Positions 44,839 through 56,079 of a stretch of DNA of 64,000 bases are shown in pieces; position 1 is the stretch's first letter, and each line of letters opens with the position of its first letter. The stretch is from Coprinellus micaceus (lineage: Eukaryota; Basidiomycota; Agaricomycetes; Agaricales; Psathyrellaceae): positions 4,526,001-4,590,000 of the forward strand of contig OX596337.1 of the NCBI GenBank assembly GCA_951394405.1, given 5' to 3'. Made by a program: the position numbers and the translations under genes. The notes under the pieces are model-generated. The model saw only the letters and a list, made by a program, of their open reading frames with translations, was not told the origin of the DNA and made no database searches.

Positions 44839-45746
44839 TCAAACCTTCCGAGAATTCGTGTGAGTCCGCGATTGCCGCACAGGGATGAAAGGATAGGATG
44901 CGACCTATTTCACGAAGCACTCCCTCAAAACACGTAAATCTCTCGGCACCTCGCGGCACCCATCCACCTCCCCTCTTCAGAGATTTCGAGTTTCTATTGC
45001 AATATGCTCAGGTACTCTCTTGTCTATCGTCGCCTTATTTTATACTCTCAATCAAGCACCTTGTTCAAAGCCTGATTGTCTGAATAGAGATCACAAGTCA
45101 ACACCTCTGGGATTCCCTACACACGCTTTGGATCGAAGGTAGTGATCCTGAATGGGGATAGGTGGCCCAGGCACTCCACAGCACTCGATCGCCGCATGCG
45201 GACAAGCTAATATGTACTCTCCCAGTCTAGGGATCGTAGAATTTAGGCATATTTGTGATACCCTCCATGTGGATTTCGTTTTCCACCTGCATTTCACGGG
45301 GTTATTGCGATCTATTCTATACTTCTCACTGGTTCATTGAGCTCATCGAAAGTCTCATTCCATGGTACACGTCTTGGATCGCAGCCCAGTAGGAAAACCA
45401 TTCAAATCGTGGCTACCTCTCCCTCAATCAAGCTCTTGCGACCTGCAGGCGATATAGGCAAACACGCGACTAGTGCTATGATGGCGCTTTACAGCGAATC
45501 CAATTCACTCTCTTCTCCCTCCCCTAGCCACTGGGCCGTTGCCATCTCATCTACATCCTCAACACTGAGCGGATCTCATGGTTCGAGAAATTAGCCGCCC
45601 GCTCCACATGCCTACAGGTGCGAAGCGCTGTCGAGATAGCGTGCGGTACATTGCGAAACTTGGCATAACAGGTTCATATAACGCGTTATCCCCCTCCCCT
45701 CGACAAGCTACTACATTATCTCGAGATTTCGAATGCGGCCTTGGGG
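44839..45746. other. Intergenic region with decayed promoter-like modules
   Basis: No gene is supported. Two stretches (about 45450-45490 and 45600-45650) resemble the distal half of the gene X promoter module (CCTGCAGG ... AACACG ... AGTGCT), suggesting decayed copies. Confidence 0.35.
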
Positions 45747-47054
45747 TCAAATCCACTCCCCAGAAATCGCATCCATGCCTCTGAGCATCCTCATTTCCTC
45801 GGCTCGTACATGGTGTACACAAACACTGCTCCACGAGAACAGCGACTCGTAACTGTTTTTCCGGACAGGGTAATCGTGCCAGCCCTCCTTATCGTTGATG
45901 ACGATAGTATCGATGGGATGAAGTAAGTACGGACGCGGGATCACCTTATGAACAGGTTCAGGTGCATGTCCTGGCGTGGTTTCGAAATGGAGGGAAGTAT
46001 CGGGGAAGTGCTTAAGTGCAGCAACCCATGCACCGATCATCACGTCGTCGCTGGGGTAGTGGATGTGATGAGGCGGAGGCGGATCCAAGGAGAGCAGAGT
46101 TTCGACAAGAAAAGGGCTGACGAAGGCAGTCAAATAAACCCCTGAGCGGGAAATTGAATCGTCGTCGCCGTACCTTAGCAAATACCCGATACCTATAGGA
46201 TAGTCGAACCAAGGTCCCCTCAGAACCGGATCCTCTTCGAATGTTCCCTCGTCGCTCCCATCAGGTGTTCCATTTTCCCAGTAAGTGCAATGGGTGGCCA
46301 TTCTTCCAACCAGGACGGATTGGTTCTGGGGATTTACGTCCCTTTGCTTCTGCAATAGGCTCATACGCTTAGAGAGAGCCTCGAAGCGGACGAACGTGTC
46401 CGAGTCCATCGTCATAAACCAGTCATAATCTCGGCGGGGAACGGAACCTGCCTAGACGCCCATGCCGTGAACAATGTCAAGACGGAATATATCAAGAGAG
46501 ACAGCACGCGAACTCACCCACTTTATAACCGCGAAACGTTTCTCTGATATCCGTTCCTTGACGTCGGTTATGTCCCGGAGATACACGATGTCCCCGTACT
46601 CTTTCATCTCTCGTTCCAAACGCCTGCTCGTCCACCAGCGAAAAAACCCACTCGGAACCCCTACGAAAAAGCGAAAGACCAACTCCACCTCAGACTGACG
46701 AACCCCCTGAAAGACTGACTCTCGCAGGACTTCTCGTGTGCCGAACTCTTGATCACGTGAGATTACGGCGACGCGAAGCCGTGTGGGTGCATCGGGATGT
46801 GCTACATCAAGCCACGCAGGTCGCCCGTCTTGGTCGAAGTTGAACACCTTGACCGGCGTTCCTCTGGTGAGCACGTAGCCGATTCTCCAGGTGAATGCGA
46901 TGGTGACAACGGCACACAGACATCGAATGATAACGGCTTGTCTGGGGTAGTGAAATGGCCCAATATAACGTCCCTGGGTAGTTGAAGGACTGGGGACATT
47001 GGGTCTCTCCGGGTCGGTTGCTAGTTCGATGTAGCCTGCCGCGGGAGGATACAT
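45747..47054 (-). CDS. GT31-type beta-1,3-galactosyltransferase-like protein (413 aa)
   Basis: Exon 1 (47054-46518) and exon 2 (46451-45747) are joined by a 66-nt GTGAGT...CTAG intron, giving 414 codons. The layout is that of a type II Golgi enzyme: a short cytoplasmic tail, a membrane anchor at about 40-62 (VIIRCLCAVVTIAFTW), a stem and a lumenal catalytic domain. Family marks are WFMTMDSDTFVR (DxD-type metal and nucleotide-sugar site at 195-197), YGDDD-x-G-x-YL and DDVMIGAWVAAL. The expected role is transfer of hexose, probably galactose, from UDP-sugar to glycans. The exact acceptor cannot be told. A short related fragment lies at 49771-49843. Confidence 0.8.
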
Positions 47055-48104
47055 GGATGGGCTATTTTGTTTTGGAGAGAAGGACTAAGGGATCCAGGCA
47101 GGCAGGAGGGAGATATTGGAGGGGAAGGTGAAGGACTACCGATGCTTCTACAGCAATAAGTCAGTTTCCGGACGGCTATTTAAGTCTCCTCTCTTACTGC
47201 GCCCAACTCCCCCATCGTCTCCGTACTGAACTCACAGAGTATTACAAAGGTTCTAAAAGTAATGCGCATACAACTTTGCACATATCCAAAGTCTTCGAAA
47301 TCAAATCCATCAAACCTTGGCGCAACGCGCACCAGACACGGCCCATGGGAGGCTGCACGTCCAAGGCCAAACCGGCATTATTTTAGCGCTCGTGAGGGGT
47401 ACACCGGCCTTTTGAACGCTGCCAGTAAACGAACTACTGATGTGATAGACTCGAATGACATTCTGAATTTCATTATCTCTATCTCTCGACTTATTCAACC
47501 CAGGGCGCTCCTTTCGCCGGCTGCTGCGTCGAGGAAAGAGAATGACTCCAAGGTGCGAGCCAATGTGACGCTCCCAAAGCGACTCGTCGGAGTGACCTAT
47601 ACTTAGCCTTGGAAGTGAGCTGCCAAGCTGATTGGATGCCCATCGGACCACTTGATCAGGTTTTCATCTCCCAAACAATCCATCTCAACCCACAACGGGG
47701 TGTTCTGGCCGTCCTCGTGTTCTTCAGCTGCTCAACCAGCCCACCTCGCGGTTCAGGTACGACTCCGCGACGGGAGATAAGTGGGTGCCCGTGCGCCGAA
47801 GGCTCCGTGTACGCAGATAGCTGGGCCAAAGATGTATCAAAATTAGGCGCCCGAGTGCCAAACCACACGCGTTCTGACACAACGCGTACACGTGACGATG
47901 GATCAATGGGTCACACTCAAATTACCCACGGTCCACGTCAGCCCTCTCGTCCTTCCCTCCTTTCCCCCGATCCTTGACTCAACGTTTGCTGGCCCTCATC
48001 CAGTTTGGGGCTTGTGGTGCTGATCCCCCTTCCCAAAACCTCCTCCCCGCCAGGTTTGAAGAACAACCCTCTGGCTGATATGATGGTCTCCCACCGAATT
48101 CCAC
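47055..48104. other. Intergenic region with a variant promoter module
   Basis: No confident gene lies here. TTAGGCGCCC (9 of 10 bases of the recurrent box) lies at 47843, with CACGTG about 45 bp later. This is about 260 bp before the small gene at 48105. Confidence 0.35.
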
Positions 48105-48792
48105 ATGGCATACTCGCTCGTCAACCCCGATGAATGTGACTCGAACTGGTATGGCTATTCCGTTGTCTCTTGGATCACATCTGCTCACTATTTCTATCTA
48201 ATAGGGTAATCCTGGACTCGCTTCAACGAGTTGAACAGCCTATCACTTGGAACGGGGACAGCGTAATGAGTGCGGAATGTTTCAGGTATGCTCCGTTAAC
48301 CCGTCCCCGACCGGTTCATTAGTTTTAACATCTTCACAATCACCCGCCTCCCCTGCCAGTCCCAGTGGAGACGCCATATGTAGTTCCCGACTTCCGTACA
48401 AGGCGGGTATCGCCGTCTTCAGCTCATTCGGCCGTCATCCCCCAGCGATCACCTGCCTAGCCGCCGTGTCTTATTCCTCAGGCTTCACCTCTCACCTCTT
48501 TCCGTTCACCCACACCCCGACACCTCGCTGGTGTCTCCCGGGCTACCGAGACTACCTCGTCGCTCTTGAGGTATCAGCCCAAGGTTCTTGTCGCCACCGA
48601 TGTCGGGGGCCCTCTCTCTGCGGCTCCACTGTTCACTAGGCATCCTCCTATGTTCGGCTTTCGGAGGCCTCTTCGGTTCGTCTTGTGTACAATCGTTCCA
48701 AATTCTGTGCGACTCCTGTACTCTTTCGACAGGTTCCCGCCGTCCCCTTATCCCTCGGAAATCCGACATGTTTGGTCCGGATATCGGGGTAA
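48105..48792 (+). CDS. Unrecognised small gene (about 162 aa)
   Basis: Exons 48105-48148, 48205-48285, 48360-48570 and 48640-48792 keep one frame through 163 codons, with 56, 74 and 69 nt introns. The protein starts MAYSLVNPDECDSNW and continues AVSYSSGFTSHLFPF, PRWCLPGYRDYLVAL and SSVRLVYNRSKFCATPVLF. It is aromatic and Cys-containing, like a small beta-rich fold. The 3' end is unsure: a donor at 48789 could extend the gene to about 48912. No family was recognised. A promoter box variant upstream fits the lectin and gene X pattern. Confidence 0.45.
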
Positions 48793-48912
48793 ACGAGACC
48801 TTTACACATGGCCTGAGGGCGTCGTTGGAACCCTTGGCGAACCATCGTAGGACATCAGCGCTCTCCGCATTCCTTCTTGTCCACATGCTCTCGAGGCGAC
48901 GCACCTGCTGAG

Positions 48913-50178
48913 GTGGTGCCCGTGCAGATGGGGTCTTGCCCCCTTGGCTGGTGGCGCAGGACCAATGATTCATCGCGATTCAATTGGCCCACACTTGAGT
49001 TGAACAAGTCCACCGAGGTTCCCATACCCTCAGCACGTCCAACTCCCCGAGTGGTGAATTAATATCGGGCGCCGCGGGGTGGAGTAGTGGACCGACCGTG
49101 CTGAGGCCCAGTGCCTGCAACGTCGATTCAACGGCGCATACCTACAGCCGGCTGGGTCACCTCGTTTATCACAGTCTTGTGATCTGTCATTCGAACGGCG
49201 AATAGGGACTCAAGTCTATGCAGAGTTGCTCTTCAGCGTGCCTTTCTATCACAAATCCGGAGTCATCCCAGTCACGTCTTGATTCGGTCTCGAGTTGACC
49301 CGGACCTCCGTGGTTCACAATGCTGGGGCGAATGCCTTCTGGTATCCCACGTATGTATGCGATCGTCGAGTCAGGACTCAGCAGCCATGTCTGCGACGTT
49401 TGTTGCAACTCATCTTTCCACTCGACCTCCCCAGCGAATTATTATGACCCGGGGAGACGACATGTGCCGCTGAATCGATGTAGACAGCTCAATTGCATAG
49501 GAGTGTATGTCGACGGCCAGCACATTCGGGCGTCCTAACACACTTCAGGGGCCGTTCGCATTCCCCCCACTTCTTTGACCTCCGCTGCACTTCGCCTCTC
49601 ATTCGCCCATCCTATTCACGTCACATCCCCATACCCCCGTCCCATCCACCGTCTTACTCTCCATCTGATATCACCCCTCCTCACCGTCGCCTCCCTCATA
49701 ACCCTCCCCTGCACTCTTTCCTCAGTGTTATACTCTATCTTCCACCGATCACCACGTTGCCGTTAGAGCAGCGGATGTGATGAGGTGAGGGAGGATCAAA
49801 AGGTAGCAAGGTTTCGACGAGAAATGGGCTGGAGAAGGATTGGTTGATGCACTAACAATAACGGAAACACGCTCTCATACACATAGATCTTCCTGCTCCC
49901 TCCATTCAAGCCTCTCAATGGCTAGAATACCACTGACAATCTAGCTCAAACCCGCAGTGCCGACGCGAGGCTCCTAGAACGCGTAATCGTTTCATTAATA
50001 CCAAGCTTCGTACTCCTCCAACGGAAAAAGTACTTCTTCGTGACCGAGAGCGTCTCATGTTTCTCGTTTCTGTGCTAGTTGAGATTGGCGGATTAAGCGC
50101 CCGTGAAGTACGGTCCGTCACTCTTCACGTGTCGATCTAATCACTGATAATCGGCAACGTATCTTGCCTCCTACCCTC
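48913..50178. other. Intergenic region with a GT31 relic
   Basis: No intact gene was found. About 70 nt at 49771-49843 match the GT31 gene interior (46058-46124), in the same orientation as that gene. The part from 49560 to 49760 is pyrimidine-rich. Confidence 0.4.
50093..50140 (+). promoter_or_regulatory. TTAAGCGCCC/CACGTG module of lectin 2
   Basis: An exact TTAAGCGCCC at 50093, GGTCCGT and CACGTG follow within 45 nt, ending about 45 bp before the lectin 2 ATG. Confidence 0.55.
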
Positions 50179-52038
50179 ATGACTCTAGTAGGCCCTCTGA
50201 CGGACATGCCAGATCCGGTCAAAGTTTTCGACGATTGCGACTCCAGCCGCGAGGCTATCCTTACCGCCGTATACACCAAGGATGGAAATGCCGTTTGGGT
50301 GAGTCTACTTGCAGTGCAATGTGATGGCTTGGACGGTTGAGATCTCGATGCAAAGATCCCCGTGCAAGGAGAGCATCTTGCCAATGTCTTTGCTGAGCTG
50401 CCTCGATATCCCGGCATGACACTGGTCAAAGTAGGGGAACCCAAGAATAGGCACGAGGAGCCCGTTTACATCGCTCGAGGATGGTATAACGTGAGTGCGC
50501 ATTTCCGAATGCCCGACTCTCTCTGACCATGTGGGAATATAGGGATCACTAAGTCTGAGTCGACGAATACTCCTCATCTTCATTCTCCTGCTAAATTTTT
50601 TGCGCAGTCCCGGCTTACTGTGGCCTTCATCTTCGTGGCGCTGTGGTTCTGGGGAATGGCGAGGAGACTATAGTAGGCTAGTTCTTGCAGTAGTGGCGCC
50701 GTAGACTCACCAGGGACGTAGGTTCAGAGTTACCAGGTCCTCGTTGCGAAGCCTGGCCAATATATATGGGAGTCGGTCCTTCTCAACCCTTTTGCTGACC
50801 TCACACTCGTCGTATGGTTCGTCAGTCCTACCAGGACTAGAGAGTCACCGATACTTACGCTGTATGTGTCCCCTAGCGGTGGTATAACACGAGCAGTAAA
50901 TGATCAATGGCCTTATACTCCCATCGGGAGATGGAGAAACAGGGAGAGGGGTTGGGTCTGTAGGGGTATCCACTCGAGAGAAATTGAACGTGCGTAGGCA
51001 ACCTCAGTTAAAGGATCGTCGGTTATCCCTCTGACGTCATTCCCGAGTGCAGCCGCAAGCAAGAGGAGCGACTTTGAGTCAGGGCTTCCCGCAAGTACCG
51101 AGATCCTTGTCCGAGACGCCTCTCGCTCCCAGGATATCACCGTGCCGGTGAATTCCAATCTCGAGCCGGAGTCGCGAGCCTCTGTGGTAGTGGGGAGGTA
51201 CTGGACTGGCAACCATGCGTCGCATGTCGTTAGAGGAAGTCGTCATTCCTCAGCCTTCAACTTTGTCCCACCGCTCCAAACCGCACCCAGATTTCTTGTA
51301 GGGCTGAGCAAGCTTGATATGGGTGCCGCTGCAGCGATTCGTATCGGGACCCGGGCCCAAAATATCACAAAAGAGAGTTTCACCTGCAGCGCAGAGGCTT
51401 TCTTAGATACGAAGCTTTATAATGCCGCTGTGGATTGGGCTGCGGTCGAGGAGGTCACTTGGCAGTGCGGCATCTTCCAGACGGCTGACCTTGGCAGGCC
51501 CCGGGAGCCGGCTGACAATGTGTTTGACCGTCGAGTCACTTTCCCCACCCACTTCACATGCCCTCCGATGGTTCTTGTATGCTTCAATGGCGTCGATGTG
51601 TCGGGCAACTGGAACCTTCGAACGTACGCTACGAGAGTCGATCACACCGGATTCAACCTTTCCATTGTCGGGGGCGACGACGGAGATGCCTCCACAAAGC
51701 TCTGGTCAGCATCGATCACTTGGCTTGCTCTTCCGGGCGAGGTTCTCAAGCGCCGGAACGCCTGGATAGGCTCATTCGGGACGGCTGAGAAGGGAGAGAT
51801 AGGAGACGATGGATCTTGGAGAGGGCACGTCGACTTCGGCTTTCAATTCCAACGCCCGCCAAAGGTCTTCTTGGGACTGGATCACTTCAGACTGATCAAC
51901 AAGACAAACTTGAGGCTCTGCACTGAGACGACTGATGTCACAGTGTCGGGGATGGACTGGAAGATTTGGAAGTGGGATAATACAGTACTCAAAGGGGCGT
52001 CAGTTAGCTTTTTAGCCGTTGACTGTGCCGATCGGTAG
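50179..52038 (+). CDS. DM9-like/triple H-type lectin protein 2 (507 aa)
   Basis: Seven exons (50179-50298, 50356-50490, 50543-50552, 50608-50672, 50722-50816, 50877-50989, 51053-52038) sum to 508 codons. Exons 1 to 5 are 120, 135, 10, 65 and 95 nt, identical in length to lectin 1. The DM9-like part reads PVYIARGWYNGSLIPAYCG and SYQVLVAKPGQYIW. The three H-type repeats carry FNFVPPLQTAPRFLVGLSKL, PMVLVCFNGVDVSGNW and RPPKVFLGLDHF. It is the closest paralogue of lectin 1; both end in LA-[IV]-DCAD-[QR]. Confidence 0.85.
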
Positions 52039-52258
52039 AGCTTTCCTGGCTGGTGGAGCGATGTCCTCCAAGCTAAGCATGTACGCACCGCAGAAACGGA
52101 AGAGATGTATTTGTTCACCATTCTTAGCCGGGGAGAATCGGAGGAAAGTCCTCGTTTATTGTCTCCCCCTGACGAAAAAGGAGTACCTTGTAGGCACGCC
52201 AGTAAGTTCCCTCAGCACTAACGGGCCTTACGTCCCCAAGTTGCTGCTGCGCCGACAA

Positions 52259-52320
52259 TTAAGCGCCCATCCTGGTCCGTGCATGGCATCACCCATGGCA
52301 ACGTGCCAGGAACGTGGGGG
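52259..52320 (+). promoter_or_regulatory. TTAAGCGCCC module of lectin 3
   Basis: An exact box at 52259 is followed by CATCCTGGTCCGTGC and AACGTGCC, about 120 bp before the ATG. Much of this tail is shared with the lectin 4 module at 55928. Confidence 0.55.
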
Positions 52321-52379
52321 CCTTATCGCTGATTGAGCATTGTCGCCCACACCCCACACACTTTTCCTTCACCGTCACC

Positions 52380-54154
52380 ATGGTGTTCCGCTCTGAAGTT
52401 AGCGACGCTCCAGAACCTCTTGGATTCACAGACGGCCTGGTCTCGGACATCGTTTTAGGGGAACTTGAGGAAGACGCTACTGAATGGGTATGCAGAACCC
52501 ATCCGCCAGAGGTTCAACTACTGACACTGCGCGCTAGATACGGGTGCAAGGTTCTCTCGCCAACGTCTTGCTCGACCTGGCACGACGTCCGGAAATCACT
52601 CTTGTGAGAGCAGGCGAGACGGCGGATGCATATACGCATCCGTTGTACGTCGCGCGAGCAGCCCATCAGGTATGATCACCCCATGGCCATCCTTGTATTC
52701 GTGGACTTATAACTCCTCCTGCGCCAGGGAAGCATCCGTACGTGCCTTTTCGCCCAAGGCTAGCCTAAAAGTACTGAATATCTAGCTTCGTCACGTAGAC
52801 CTGGGAGTGTGCGGATTCCATTTGGCGGGCGCTCGAATCACCATCGATGGGCGACAGACGATTGTGAGTCATCGATGCTATCTGACTCGGGTATGACACA
52901 CTTAGAAGAATCCTCTAGGCATCGAAGTACCAGGTCCTTGTTGGCTCACGAGATGATTTTGAATGGCGGACTCCCAGTGCAACCCCAGGCATGGTTCCTG
53001 TCAGGTGTGTTGGCGTGTGTCTGTTCCGGACGAGGGAATGTACTTACCGTCCCGAAGAGGAGGATTTCTCGAGCAAGACCCATCCAATGTGGAACCCATC
53101 TTCATCTCTAGATATCGCGTAGGGAATGACCTGGTCTATGGGAGTGTGGACGTCTCCAGAGGTGCGTTGACCATGTTCTTACCCAATAACATATCAGCAC
53201 TCACCCGCCCGTGTTCACATTTCAGCCTATCACGGAATCAAACCCCAACATGTCAGCGAATACGAGTTCCTCGTGCGTTTACAAGTGCCCAGGACTCAAA
53301 GCCCAGACCCCTTCGATGCGCACGACAACGCCCAAGTCATGGTCGGCAGATTCCTCACAGAAAATGACGCCGCTCAGGTCAAGAAAGCCGACCGTTACTC
53401 AAAAGCCATTTACTTTGATACTCCTTTGAAGTCAGTCCCTCCAATCATCACAGGATTCGACACCCTCTCCATGGGAAACCATGACAAAATGGTTCGCCTT
53501 CGCCTCTTCCCGCAGAACATCATGAAGGAGCATTTCATTCTCAACGCCGAATCGTGGCAAGGGACATACCTCTACAACTGTGGGGTCCACTGGGCGGCCA
53601 TCAGCGAGCCAACTTGGAAATGTGGTGTATTGAAGATGAAATCTGGAAGTAACCCGTGGAGAAACCGCATCGACTTCTCCCCAGCCTTCCAGTCTCCACC
53701 CATGGTTTTTGCCTGCTTTAGCAGCCTGGATATGGCCGACAGCTTCAACCACCGGATTCATGTGACTAACGTTGATCACACAGGGTTCAACATATCCCTC
53801 GTGCAGGCTAGGGAGGCCAGAGCATTCCTGGTGTCCATTTCCTGGATCGCGATACCCGGCGAAGATATTCTGAGACGCAAGAACGCGTGGATTGGCAGGT
53901 TTAGCACAGACTCATTCTCAGCTGATAAGCAAGGCGAATACACCGGGAGTGTCAAGTTCGGGTTCGAGTTCAGGAGGAACCCAAAGATCTTCATCGGGGT
54001 TGACCACTTCGACTTCTCCACGGACAGGTTCGTCAGGTTGGCGGTATCTACCTCCAAAGTGTCAAAAACGGGCATGGACTGGAGGCTCAAGAAGTGGGGC
54101 GACTCGGTGTTGAATGGGGCGGGTGCGAGTTACTTGGCTCTGGACTGTGACTAG
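52380..54154 (+). CDS. DM9-like/triple H-type lectin protein 3 (477 aa)
   Basis: Exons 52380-52487, 52538-52669, 52728-52737, 52799-52863, 52919-53004, 53058-53161 and 53226-54154 sum to 478 codons. The 10-nt micro-exon and the 65-nt fourth exon are kept. The DM9-like part is HPLYVARAAHQGSIHLGVCG followed by SKYQVLVGSRDDFEW. The lectin repeats include IYFDTPLKSVPPIITGFDTL, PMVFACFSSLDMADSF and RNPKIFIGVDHF. It ends SYLALDCD, like lectin 4, with which it forms a subgroup. A decayed GH28 gene on the other strand follows 238 bp downstream. Confidence 0.85.
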
Positions 54155-54391
54155 GGGAGCGTGTATGTGGGAAGTATAGTCGAGCTTCGTGTTGTACAAT
54201 GAGATAGGATATCTACGCAATGGTGCAGATATGGATCGGATTGAAGACACGGAGCTCGAGAGCCGTGACTGGCACGCCCTTTCCCCACTCTTACCCGCAA
54301 CCCCCTTCCGTCCCGCAGGGTACTAGATAGGACAACCAAGCCCACGTGAATTCCCATACCTCATCGGTTCGAAGTAAAGTTCGAGGCTTAC

Positions 54392-55138
54392 CTGGCAACC
54401 CTTCAATGCATTCTCACAGATGTATTCATCCTTGGCGCCCGTACTGTTCCCCGCTCCAAGTGACATTCACATTATGGAACGTGATATCGGAGCACTGTGA
54501 TACCTCGGAGCATTCGAAGGGGACGATGGTGCTTTCGTTCGTGGTCCAGCGGATGGCTCCGAAGCTCATCTTCTCGAATTTGGATTTTCTTGTTACGGGG
54601 ACATCGCCTCTATCTTGCGTGGCCATTACACGCCCAGTTTCGTCAACACCTCGGATGAAGTAGGAGATACGGAGGAGCCCCAAAGTGCTGCACCATTTTG
54701 GATGCCGTTTGAATGCGGTCGAGGATGAAATTTCTGAAGAAACTATTCTGGACGAATTCTATCCAATGACGGTCTTATGAACAGGTTCTTCATTCTGTCC
54801 ATCGAGAAAACGCGTATGAAATCCCGTCTCACCCCCCATTGGCGGCGTACCGGAAACAGAGCCGTCCCACGCATCGAAACACATCTCGTCGCTCGTGTAT
54901 GGGACGAATGCGCAAGAGGAGGAGGAGGACTCTGACGTCCTCGCCCAGAATATTGGAAACGTGGTCGGTCTGCTTGGTTGAATACGGTTCACCGAGTCAC
55001 GCTGGCAGCGCTTGTGAGTAAGGAGGGAAGTCATTAAAACAGAGCCCACCAAATTATTTGCACTAGCATGAAAGACCCAAACCCCATATCTGCCCCGCCT
55101 ACCTTGCAGCCGACGAATTCGACGATGTTCGTAGAGTT
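54392..55138 (-). pseudogene. Decayed GH28 gene, 3' half only
   Basis: The minus strand matches exons 6-9 of the intact GH28 gene at 58059-60078. Recognisable pieces are NSTNIVEFVGC, ADHVSNIL, FFRNFILDRIQTAS, QHFGAPP and ECSEVSQCSDITFHNVNVT. A one-base insertion after NVNVT shifts the frame. Exons 1-5, including the catalytic GDD exon, are absent. The GTAAGC donor ending the penultimate exon is still visible. Confidence 0.8.
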
Positions 55139-55927
55139 CTATGAGGAAATATCCCAGAGCTGCACTCGCATCGTTCAAGGCCGCGGACCACCTGAGGCTG
55201 ATCGGTGTAGAGAGGACGGTGACTCTCGGTAGTGCGAAAGGGGTTCGAGGCTCTCTCGAGTCCGGAACGCGCGGAGGATGGGAAGGGAACGAGTGTATTA
55301 GATAGATAGATGAATAGAAACTGTTGAAACGAGGGAGATGGGGACGAATTACGAGTGGGGCAACGACGAGGGGGACGAGGGGAAGGAGCATAAGCTAAAG
55401 AAATCGAAACCTAGACCGTACGCTATATGAGAGAGTGCGGGAGCACACTCGCAACCGAGGCAACAAGCTACGGAGATGTCCGAGTCCGTTGGACAAAGCA
55501 ACGGATCTCGGCACACTGATACATATGACAGGACAATAGGAAGATACCGTTGACATGGGAAAAGATCGGGTTGTGGCTCACCGGGGATGTGGGGTACGGC
55601 GCCTATCGGACGGGTGCTGACGTCTACGGTCTGGCGCTCGCTACCCGATATGGCAGTTGGTGATGTCTGCGCTCAGGCGCGCAGGCATCTCCACATCGGG
55701 ATTGGCGGGGTGTGATTTATCCGCGCTGGGATCCACATGATATGTGACCGACTGCTATGGTATTTTGCCCATGGGGACCACGATAAAAGGCCCAGAATAA
55801 GCGCTTAAAGGCTCTCTGTGAAATTTGAGGACTTCCAACTTCGATCTTCACTGCTTTGTTCGAAATTTGAGGCCCGGCAGTTGCGTCTATTGTGTAAACC
55901 AACGGGACATCGGCGACGAGGCAAATG

Positions 55928-55992
55928 ATAGGCGCCCGTCCTGGTCCGTGCGTCAGAACCTCCCCAGCGGCAACGTGCCGCAAAACGTGGTC
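55928..55992 (+). promoter_or_regulatory. Variant promoter module of lectin 4
   Basis: ATAGGCGCCC (8 of 10 bases) is followed by GTCCTGGTCCGTGCGT and CAACGTGCC. The whole lies about 150 bp before the ATG and resembles the lectin 3 module. Confidence 0.45.
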
Positions 55993-56079
55993 ACTGCCTT
56001 ATCACGATGGTCACTTGTCGCCCACAAACTTGATAGTTTCCCTTCCCCCCTCATCATAGCCTCGCTTTCCAACACTGGC

